Source of the DNA: Pseudomonadota bacterium
GTDB taxonomy: Bacteria > Pseudomonadota > Alphaproteobacteria > Kiloniellales > J153
DNA: 11,379 nt
Assembly (NCBI GenBank): GCA_022572105.1
Contig: JACZWN010000108.1
Span: forward strand, 1 to 11,379
Direction of reading: 5' to 3'
Part shown: positions 5,770-11,379 of the stretch, piece by piece
Layout of the letters: every line of letters begins with the position of its first letter
How positions within the stretch are numbered: position 1 is the first letter of the stretch
Translations under genes and position numbers: made by a program
Notes under the pieces: model-generated
The model's database searches: none
Told to the model about the DNA's origin: nothing
The model's input: the letters and a program-made list of their open reading frames with translations, nothing else

Positions 5770-6288
5770 TCAAATTTTGAATTCGCGCGGATTGAAGATT
5801 TGCGGCGGCAGCAGCGGCCGCTTTAGCGGCGGCGTGGGCGGCGGAACGATCTTGACGTTCAACTCGCCCCATTCCTCGAAGTTCCTACGCGCGAAGGGTT
5901 TCGTGATGATGACCGACGAACGTCTCGCGACCGCGCCCTCGATGGCGTCCTCCAGCTTTTCGGCCAGCTTCTGACGCCAGGGCAGCTCGTAGTAGCGTGG
6001 CTCCATGGCGCCGTCGAGGCGCAGCCACATGTAGATGGCCTTGCCCTCGTGCAGGCTGACGCCCAATACGATCGCCTGGTCGACGCTTCGCTCCAACCAC
6101 TCGAAGCTCATGGGCTTGGGCTTGCCGAGCATCTCGGTCAATTCGACGTAGGCGATGGGGATGAACAAACTCGCGATCAGCACGGCCGCCACCCGGACGG
6201 TGGTCGTCCGCGGCGCCCAGATGGCGATGCTCGCCAGCGCCGCGGCGACCGCGGTGACGCCCGCGAAGATAAAAAACAACACGTCCAT
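5770..6288 (-). CDS. Unrecognised two-TM protein with proline-rich tail (third gene of ExbB/ExbD-like operon)
   Basis: 172 residues that I do not recognise. Residues 2-24 and about 31-50 are hydrophobic helices (LFFIFAGVTAVAAALASIAI; VRVAAVLIASLFIPIAYVEL) with a short positively charged turn between them. A soluble part follows, with a predicted strand run (QAIVLGVSLHEGKAIYMWL) and a helix (WRQKLAEKLEDAIEGAVARR). The last ~28 residues hold about nine prolines, including VPPPTPPLKRPLLPP. Two helices with a hairpin turn put the soluble domain on the same side as the N-terminus, probably the cytoplasm. The ATG shares its A with the TGA of the upstream ExbD-like gene, so the pair should be translationally coupled. 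The likely role is as an accessory or effector of the predicted proton-channel complex; this is inferred from position only. Confidence 0.82.
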   Translation of the reverse strand: MDVLFFIFAGVTAVAAALASIAIWAPRTTTVRVAAVLIASLFIPIAYVELTEMLGKPKPMSFEWLERSVDQAIVLGVSLHEGKAIYMWLRLDGAMEPRYYELPWRQKLAEKLEDAIEGAVARRSSVIITKPFARRNFEEWGELNVKIVPPPTPPLKRPLLPPQIFNPREFKI

Positions 6289-6887
6289 CACATGGCCTCC
6301 GTGATCAGGGGATGGCGCAGCGTGCTGACGCTGTCCGGCACGAGATCGCCGTCGCCCGTCAGCCTGAATTGAAACGCCGTCTCCTCCTGGTTGTGGTAGG
6401 TCAATCTGACCAGGGTCTTCAGAATCTGCCGGGTGTCCTCCAGCCGCTTTCTGACGCTGACGACGACGGTCACCGGAACCGTGAGATTGCCCGGCAGCGG
6501 CCCGTACATGTGCACGTTGACGACGTATTGTCCGGCCGGGATGCCGCGGCTGTAGCTGATTTCGAAGTTCTCGTCGGTGGCATCGCCCTCCGCGCCCAGG
6601 TCGTCCCGCAACAGGTTGAACACGCGGTTGCCCTGGTTCCAGAACCCGACCGGACCGACGCCGGGCGCCTTGACCCATAAATCCACGTCTACCGGCATGT
6701 TGCTCGGCCAGTGCATTTCGACGATCACGTTGCCGGGGGCCCTGCTTTCATCGGCCTCCTTCTTGGTGCGGCTGATGTGGGGCAGCAGCATGATCACCAT
6801 GGCCACGAATCCGATGAGGGTGATCAGAATCACGTCCCGGAAAATCGTGCCCAAGGTGTCGTCGTCGAGATCGTCAATGTCGTCCAC
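6288..6887 (-). CDS. One-TM ExbD/TolR-like subunit with a YfaP/DUF2135-like domain
   Basis: 199 residues. A short acidic cytoplasmic head (residues 2-10, mostly Asp) precedes a single helix, FRDVILITLIGFVAMVIMLL. Its leading Asp18 followed by V-x-L matches the position and context of the proton-carrying aspartate of ExbD and TolR (DVxLxLL). The region outside is not the usual ExbD domain. It has VDVDLWVKAPG (66-76), FNLLRDDLG (90-98), a D/N-rich run to ENFE, then RGIPAGQYVVNVHMY (114-128). That resembles the beta-sandwich of YfaP/DUF2135 proteins, in which acidic residues may bind calcium. A second beta-rich segment ends in LTGDGDLVPDSVSTL. The start is GTG 6887 behind GGAGGAGA, overlapping the ExbB-like gene by 14 bases. 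The ExbD assignment rests on the helix and the operon partner; confidence in the exact outer-domain family is moderate. Confidence 0.85.
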   Translation of the reverse strand: MDDIDDLDDDTLGTIFRDVILITLIGFVAMVIMLLPHISRTKKEADESRAPGNVIVEMHWPSNMPVDVDLWVKAPGVGPVGFWNQGNRVFNLLRDDLGAEGDATDENFEISYSRGIPAGQYVVNVHMYGPLPGNLTVPVTVVVSVRKRLEDTRQILKTLVRLTYHNQEETAFQFRLTGDGDLVPDSVSTLRHPLITEAM

Positions 6888-7554
6888 CGGTCTCCTCCAG
6901 CTCGATGGTGGCGGTAATGAGGTGCACCGTGCCGGTCGCCAGGATCCGGTAGTCGATGATCAGCCAGACGTAAAGCACCGCACCGACCAAGGTGGTATAG
7001 AGCGCGACCGCCATGCCGTTGACCAGGGTCGACACCATAGCGGCCACGTTGTCCACGTCCGTGGTGGCCGCCGGATCGACGCCCGAGAGCGCGATGATGA
7101 AGCCGATCACCGTGCCGATGAGGCCGAGGAAGACCAGCGAGTTGGCGATATGCCGGACGCCCGCGACGCGGTTCGACAGCTTCAAGCGCAACGCGCCGGC
7201 GTGAACCGAGTGGCGCGCCGGGTCGCTATCGCGAACGTTGCGCAGGTGCTTTCCCGCCCATGAAGAGGGCTTGGGATTTCCCACTTTCACGTCGTTCAGC
7301 TCCACGGTGATGCGCCACGTTCTGGCGCCGCAGGTCACCAGGCCGTAAAGGAAAACCAGCGTGATGGCCGCCGACAGCTCCATCGTATAGCTAGTGAAGA
7401 AGCCGTCGAGCCATCCCTGCAGGTAGGCCGCCACGAGTAAGCTGACCGCCACCAGGTTGACCAGCATGAAGCGCAGGACGAGCAGATACCTGTGGGTCAC
7501 GCCAACCTCTTCCCCGATGACATCGCCGCCCGCGGATTGACCGGTATTCCCCAT
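6874..7554 (-). CDS. MotA/TolQ/ExbB proton-channel family protein
   Basis: 226 residues, close to ExbB/TolQ length. Four hydrophobic segments are seen: about 23-47, 59-77, 138-157 and 180-203. The last two form the MotA_ExbB core: VFLGLIGTVIGFIIALSG and NGMAVALYTTLVGAVLYVWL. Thr148 and Thr187/Thr188 fall where ExbB and TolQ keep the polar threonines of their channel. In known systems five such subunits surround two ExbD/TolR helices and convert proton flow into motion. The loop between helices 2 and 3 is about 60 residues, shorter than the large cytoplasmic loop of MotA. The start is ATG 7554, preceded by CGAGGACCG; the frame is open 63 bases further without family similarity. It is first in the three-gene operon, about 100 bases downstream of the dehydrogenase stop codon. 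Confidence 0.9.
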   Translation of the reverse strand: MGNTGQSAGGDVIGEEVGVTHRYLLVLRFMLVNLVAVSLLVAAYLQGWLDGFFTSYTMELSAAITLVFLYGLVTCGARTWRITVELNDVKVGNPKPSSWAGKHLRNVRDSDPARHSVHAGALRLKLSNRVAGVRHIANSLVFLGLIGTVIGFIIALSGVDPAATTDVDNVAAMVSTLVNGMAVALYTTLVGAVLYVWLIIDYRILATGTVHLITATIELEETGGRH

Positions 7555-7655
7555 CGGTCCTCGGATTCGCCTCCTCGGCGGACAGCTTATCAAAACCCGG
7601 CGTGGCGTGCCTCCCACAAATTTCCGCGAACGGCGCTACACTCCGAACGCCGCGC

Positions 7656-8432
7656 CTAGTCCGGCACCGGGACGGTGTAGTTGAGCGCCAGGCGGCCGCC
7701 GTCGGGATAGATGGTCTGGCCGGTGATGTAGCTGGAATCCTCGGAGGCCAGGAACACGGCGACGCCGGCGACCTCGTCGGGCTCGCCGACGCGCCCCATG
7801 GGGGTGCGCGCGAGGATCTTGTCCATGGCCGCCTTGTCGGTGGCGACCGACTTGAACACCTCGGTCATGATCGAGCCCGGGCCGATGGCGTTGACCCGGA
7901 TGCCCTTGTCGACGAGCGCGAGCGCCATGACCTTGGTCAGCTGGTTGACCCCGCCCTTGGCGGCCACGTAGGACGTGATCGCCGGGATCGCCATGACCGC
8001 ATTGACCGAGGACATGTTGATGATGGTGCCGCCGCGCCCTTGCGCCACCATTTGGCGCGCCGCGGCCTGGCCGGTCAGGAACACGCCCTTCAGGTTGACC
8101 CGGATCACCCGGTCGAAGTCTTCCTCGGCAAGGTCCAAAAAATCGCAGGCATGGACGATGCCGGCATTGGCGATGGCGCAGTCGAGGCCGCCATAGGCCG
8201 CAACCGCACCCGCGATCAGCGCGTCGACCTGGGCCTTGTCGCCGACATCGCAGGCGATAAAGCGCGCCTCGGCGCCCGATTCGGCGATCGCCGCCGCCGC
8301 CGCCGCGCCCTTGTCCCCGTCGACGTCGGCGAGCACCACCTTGGCGCCCTCGGCGGCGAAGCGCTTGGCGCAGGCCAGCCCGATCCCCGCCGCCGCCCCG
8401 GTGACGACCGCGACCTTGTCCTTCAAGCGCAT
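7656..8432 (-). CDS. Short-chain dehydrogenase/reductase, NAD-type
   Basis: 258 residues, a classical SDR. Cofactor motif TGAAAGIG lies at 11-18, and Asp36 ends the second strand, favouring NAD(H) over NADP(H). NAG is at 89-91. The catalytic set is Asn113, Ser142, Tyr155 and Lys159 (SYVAAKGG), followed by RVNAIGPGSIMTEVF and the C-terminal ITGQTIYPDGG. All active residues are present, so an active enzyme is expected; the substrate (an alcohol, ketone or 3-hydroxyacyl compound) is not deducible. It starts 4 nt after the prpE stop codon, with AAGGGGG nine bases before the ATG, so it is almost certainly co-transcribed with prpE. That hints at a role in short-chain acyl or hydroxyacyl metabolism, but this is inference. 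Confidence 0.95.
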   Translation of the reverse strand: MRLKDKVAVVTGAAAGIGLACAKRFAAEGAKVVLADVDGDKGAAAAAAIAESGAEARFIACDVGDKAQVDALIAGAVAAYGGLDCAIANAGIVHACDFLDLAEEDFDRVIRVNLKGVFLTGQAAARQMVAQGRGGTIINMSSVNAVMAIPAITSYVAAKGGVNQLTKVMALALVDKGIRVNAIGPGSIMTEVFKSVATDKAAMDKILARTPMGRVGEPDEVAGVAVFLASEDSSYITGQTIYPDGGRLALNYTVPVPD

Positions 8433-8436
8433 GGTG

Positions 8437-10335
8437 TCACGCCCCCTTCGGGTAGCCGATGCCTTTGAGCGACTCGGCGATCTCGCCCAGGACCGCCGGG
8501 TCGTCGATGGTGGCCGGGACCTTGTGGTCCTCGCCGTCGGCGATGGCGCGCATGGTGCCGCGCAGGATCTTGCCCGAGCGGGTCTTGGGCAGGCGCTTGA
8601 CCACGGTCGCGATCTTGAAGGCGGCGACCGGGCCGATGTTCTTACGCACCATGCCCACGACCTCGTCCACGATCTCGCCGTGGCCGCGCTCGACGCCCGC
8701 GTTGAGCACCAGGAAGCCGACCGGAAGCTGACCCTTGAGCTGGTCGTGGACGCCGATCACCGCGCATTCGGCGACGTCCGGGTGGGCCGCCAGCACCTCC
8801 TCCATGGCGCCGGTCGAGAGCCGGTGGCCGGCCACGTTGATGATGTCGTCGGTGCGCGACATGACGCTGATGTAGCCGTCCTCGTCGATGAAGCCGGCGT
8901 CGGCGGTCTTGTAGTAGCCGGGGAACTCCTCGAGGTAGGCCTTCTTGTAGCGCGCATCGGCGTTCCACAGGGTCGGCGACATGCCCGGCGGCAGCGGCAG
9001 CTTGCAGACGATGGCGCCGATGGTGCCGCGCGGCACCTCCTTCGCGCTCTGGTCCACGACCCGAACGTCCCAGCCGGGCACGGCGCGCGTCGGCGAGCCC
9101 GGCTTGATCGGCAGGCGCTCGATGCCCAGGCAGTTGGCGGCGATCGGCCAGCCGGTCTCGGTCTGCCACCAGTGGTCGATGACCGGCACCTTCAGTTGCT
9201 CCTCGGCCCAGTGCAGGGTGTCCGGGTCGCAGCGCTCGCCGGCCAGGAACAGGGTTCGGAACTTGGACAGGTCGTACTTGGCGATGTGTTCGCCGCTCGG
9301 GTCCTGCTGGCGGATCGCGCGGAACGCGGTCGGGGCGGTGAACATGGTCGAGCAGCCGTGCTCGGAGATGACCCGCCAGAAGGCGCCCGGGTCGGGCGTG
9401 CCGACCGGCTTGCCCTCGTAGAGGATGCTCGAGCAGCCGTGGAACAGCGGCGCGTAGACGATGTAGGAGTGGCCCACGACCCAGCCGACGTCGGAGGCCG
9501 CCCAGTAGGTCTCGCCCGGATCGACGTCGTAGATGTTCTTCATGGACCATTCGAGCGCGACCGCGTGGCCGCCGTTGTCGCGCACGATGCCCTTGGGCTC
9601 GCCCGTGGTCCCGGAGGTGTAGAGGATGTAGAGCGGATCGGTCGCGGCCACGGGCACGCAGTCGTGGGGCGCGGCGGCGTCCACGGCCTCGGCCATGTCG
9701 AGGTCGCGCCCGGCGACCATGGTGGCGCGCTCCATGGGCCGCTGCAGAATCAGGCAGTGCTCGGGCTTGTGCGACGACAGCTCGATCGCCGCATCCAAGA
9801 GCGGCTTGTAGGGAATCACGCGGTCGACCTCGATGCCGCAGGAGGCCGAGACGATCGCCTTGGGCTTGGCGTCGTCGATGCGGGTCGCCAGCTCGTTGGC
9901 GGCGAAGCCGCCGAAGACCACCGAATGGACCGCCCCCAGGCGCGCGCAGGCGAGCATGGCGATCGCCGCCTCGGGCACCATGGGCATGTAGATGATGACC
10001 CGGTCGCCCTTGCCGACGCCTTGGGCGGCGAGCGCGCCGGCGAAGCGCGCCGTCACCTCGCGCAGCTCGCGGTAGGTGAATCGCTTGACCGTGTCGGTGA
10101 CCGGGCTGTCGTAAATCAGCGCCGCCTGATCGGCGCGGCCGTTCTCGACGTGGCGGTCGAGGGCGTTGTAGCAGGTGTTCAGGACCCCGCCGGTGAACCA
10201 GCGGGTGAACGGCGGATTGGAGTCGTCGAGGACCTTGTCCCAGCGCTTTTCCCAGTGGATCGCCTCCGCCGCCTCGCCCCAGAAGCCGTTCGGATCGGCC
10301 AGCGAGCGGCCGTGCACCTCCTCGTAACGCCCCAT
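8437..10335 (-). CDS. prpE: Propionyl-CoA synthetase (AMP-forming), PrpE-like
   Basis: 632 residues, matching full-length PrpE/acetyl-CoA synthetase-family ligases, which activate propionate to propionyl-CoA through an acyl-AMP. Visible are an N-terminal cap (FWGEAAEAIHW), the ATP loop YTSGTTGEPKG at 239-249, DVGWVVGHSYIVYAPLFHG, WWQTETGWPI (A5), YYKTADAGFIDEDGY (A7), and RTDDIINVAGHRLS (A8). The catalytic lysine is Lys589 in RSGKILRGTMR, the usual target of reversible acetylation. DNGGHAVALEWSMKNIYD and the overall motif spacing fit PrpE better than Acs; substrate choice is by family resemblance. The ATG is preceded by GGGGAGG at ten bases. It heads an operon with the SDR and is divergent from the second ligase. 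Confidence 0.93.
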   Translation of the reverse strand: MGRYEEVHGRSLADPNGFWGEAAEAIHWEKRWDKVLDDSNPPFTRWFTGGVLNTCYNALDRHVENGRADQAALIYDSPVTDTVKRFTYRELREVTARFAGALAAQGVGKGDRVIIYMPMVPEAAIAMLACARLGAVHSVVFGGFAANELATRIDDAKPKAIVSASCGIEVDRVIPYKPLLDAAIELSSHKPEHCLILQRPMERATMVAGRDLDMAEAVDAAAPHDCVPVAATDPLYILYTSGTTGEPKGIVRDNGGHAVALEWSMKNIYDVDPGETYWAASDVGWVVGHSYIVYAPLFHGCSSILYEGKPVGTPDPGAFWRVISEHGCSTMFTAPTAFRAIRQQDPSGEHIAKYDLSKFRTLFLAGERCDPDTLHWAEEQLKVPVIDHWWQTETGWPIAANCLGIERLPIKPGSPTRAVPGWDVRVVDQSAKEVPRGTIGAIVCKLPLPPGMSPTLWNADARYKKAYLEEFPGYYKTADAGFIDEDGYISVMSRTDDIINVAGHRLSTGAMEEVLAAHPDVAECAVIGVHDQLKGQLPVGFLVLNAGVERGHGEIVDEVVGMVRKNIGPVAAFKIATVVKRLPKTRSGKILRGTMRAIADGEDHKVPATIDDPAVLGEIAESLKGIGYPKGA

Positions 10336-10418
10336 GGTTCTTACGCCTCCCCTGCGCTTATCATCCTTGCCTTACCGCCGCCGAGTCTTCCGTTCCCGGC
10401 CGTTTCCGGCGTCCTCGG

Positions 10419-10459
10419 GCCGCAGAATGCGGCAAAACAGGCGGGGTTTCAATTGCCGC
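10419..10459. promoter_or_regulatory. Overlapping inverted repeats in the divergent prpE/ligase promoter region
   Basis: GCCGCA (10419-10424) pairs with TGCGGC (10428-10433) around three bases. Separately, GCGGCAA (10429-10435) is exactly matched by TTGCCGC (10453-10459) with 17 bases between. Sitting mid-way between two divergent acyl-CoA ligase genes, they could be sites for a shared regulator. Short arms in GC-rich DNA make chance possible. Confidence 0.35.
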
Positions 10460-10474
10460 TAGCCCAAACTAGGG

Positions 10475-10502
10475 CTGACAAAACCGTCCAGGATCATTAA
10501 AT
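10475..10502 (+). promoter_or_regulatory. Sigma70-like promoter for the acyl-CoA ligase
   Basis: CTGACA (10475-10480; five of six consensus) and TTAAAT (10497-10502; four of six) are spaced by 16 bases. They lie about 65 bases upstream of the ligase GTG, in the one AT-rich patch of this gap. It directly follows the inverted repeats, so a bound regulator would sit just upstream of the -35. Confidence 0.42.
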
Positions 10503-10566
10503 CTCTTCCTTGGATGGCCCCCGCGGCCGCCGCCGGCATAGACGGACCAATACCAAGGAGCGCGAG

Positions 10567-11379
10567 GTGCCCGACAGCGCGGAAACCGAACCAGGCGAGC
10601 TCGCCAAGACCGCGGCCAACTACGCGCCGCTTACCCCGCTCGGGTTCATGGTCCGCGCCGCGCAGGTGTTCCCGGACCACCCGGCGGTCATCCACGGTAA
10701 CCAGCGCCGGACCTGGGCCGAGACCTACGCGCGCTGCCGGCGCCTGGCCTCGGCGCTCACCGCGCACGGCATCGGCGCGGGCGACACGGTGGCGGTCATG
10801 ACGCCCAATACCCCGCCCATGTTCGAGGCGCACTACGGCGTGCCCATGGCGGGTGCGGTGCTCAACGCGCTCAACGTGCGCCTCGACGCCGCCACCATCG
10901 GCTTCATCCTGGCCCACGGCGAGGCCAAGGCGCTGATCACGGATACGGCCTTCTCGGCGACCATCAAGCCGGCGCTGGCCCAGTTGGAACGCGAGATCCT
11001 GGTGATCGACGTCCACGATCCCCTGGCAGGGGGCGAAGAGGGGGGCGAAGGCGGCGGCGAGCGCCTCGGCGAGTGCGACTACGAGGCCTTCCTGGAAGGC
11101 GGCGATCCCGAGCATACCTGGTCGCCACCCGCCGACGAGTGGCAGGCGATCTCGCTCAGCTACACCTCCGGCACCACGGGCAACCCCAAGGGCGTCGTCT
11201 ACCACCACCGCGGCGCCTACCTGAACGCGCTCGGCCACATCCAGGTCTGGGGCATGGGCCCGCACCCGGTCTACCTCTGGACCCTGCCCATGTTCCACTG
11301 CAACGGCTGGTGCTTCCCCTGGGCCGTGGGCGCGCTGGCCGGCACCAATATCTGCCTGCGCAAGGTCGAGGCGGGCGCC
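10567..11379 (+). CDS. AMP-forming acyl-CoA ligase (fatty-acyl or DmdB-like), 3' end beyond window
   Basis: 271 codons are present, open to the right edge. The sequence runs NYAPLTPLGFMVRAA, HPAVIHGNQRRTWAE, and VAVMTPNTPPMFEAHYGVPM followed by GAVLNALNVRLDA. The ATP loop YTSGTTGNPKG is at 199-209 and PMFHCNGWCFPW is near 241-252. This is the medium/long-chain acyl-CoA synthetase group of about 540 residues that includes methylmercaptopropionate-CoA ligase (DmdB) and FadD-like enzymes, distinct from the PrpE type next door. Roughly half the protein, including the C-terminal lysine domain, is missing. A Gly/Glu-rich insert near residues 154-166 looks like a surface loop. The start is GTG 10567, fixed by AAGGAG six bases upstream. 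The substrate is unknown; a short- or medium-chain acid is plausible. Confidence 0.94.
   Translation, partial: MPDSAETEPGELAKTAANYAPLTPLGFMVRAAQVFPDHPAVIHGNQRRTWAETYARCRRLASALTAHGIGAGDTVAVMTPNTPPMFEAHYGVPMAGAVLNALNVRLDAATIGFILAHGEAKALITDTAFSATIKPALAQLEREILVIDVHDPLAGGEEGGEGGGERLGECDYEAFLEGGDPEHTWSPPADEWQAISLSYTSGTTGNPKGVVYHHRGAYLNALGHIQVWGMGPHPVYLWTLPMFHCNGWCFPWAVGALAGTNICLRKVEAGA

Noticed and set aside
6288..6678. A longer start for the third operon gene, beginning at 6678
   Set aside because: The added N-terminus is a shadow of the ExbD-like gene in another frame. The ATG at 6288 overlaps the upstream TGA and begins directly at the first membrane helix.
5770..7554. Zorya-type defence system
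   Set aside because: Zorya also uses a MotA-like ZorA and a ZorB partner, but ZorB carries an OmpA-like domain and the locus encodes nucleases or helicases. None is present, and the ExbB-like protein lacks the long ZorA cytoplasmic tail.
10461..10476. AGCCC/GGGCT stem-loop as a terminator
   Set aside because: A five-base stem lying upstream of two divergent starts, where no transcript should end; no T-run follows.
8236..10500. A 754-codon plus-strand open frame across the SDR and prpE genes
   Set aside because: It is antisense to two genes with all catalytic motifs intact. Its product is Arg/Gly/His/Asp-rich without any domain, as expected from the mirror frame of GC-biased codons.

Overview
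The window looks like chromosomal DNA of a high-GC alphaproteobacterium, probably an uncultured Rhodospirillales-type lineage. The lineage call rests on two genes typical of Alphaproteobacteria, a DUF1192 small protein and a DUF1013/TrcR-type cell-cycle regulator, flanking a zinc-free quinone oxidoreductase. Most of the window is by eye about 65-75% GC with heavily G/C-ending codons. Two parts are clearly lower: the first ~560 bases and the 5770-7554 gene trio.

Left end (1-1713). A minus-strand class A beta-lactamase-like serine hydrolase runs off the left edge. At about 560-605 it abuts the C-terminal half of a plus-strand MFS transporter. Both genes lack their 5' parts and composition changes at the join, so this looks like a rearrangement or an assembly chimera. 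A gamma-glutamylcyclotransferase-fold protein follows, overlapping the MFS stop codon.

1735-5673. A zinc-dependent alcohol dehydrogenase on the minus strand has a striking perfect 9-bp inverted repeat in its promoter region. To its right lie a degenerate-looking repeat zone, a very small membrane protein, the DUF1192 gene, the quinone oxidoreductase and the TrcR-type regulator. The regulator has a recognisable promoter and a leader hairpin.

5770-7554 (minus). A tight three-gene operon encodes a MotA/TolQ/ExbB-type proton-channel subunit, a one-TM ExbD/TolR-like partner, and a two-TM protein with a proline-rich tail. The partner carries a YfaP/DUF2135-like beta-rich domain in place of the usual ExbD periplasmic domain. 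I recognise no named system with this composition. It is the best candidate here for an undescribed ion-driven envelope machine.

7656-11379. An acyl-CoA activation locus. Propionyl-CoA synthetase (prpE) and a short-chain dehydrogenase sit 4 nt apart on the minus strand. A second AMP-forming acyl-CoA ligase, cut by the right edge, is transcribed divergently from a shared intergenic region with inverted repeats and a sigma70-like promoter. No tRNA, rRNA, CRISPR array or intact insertion sequence was seen.
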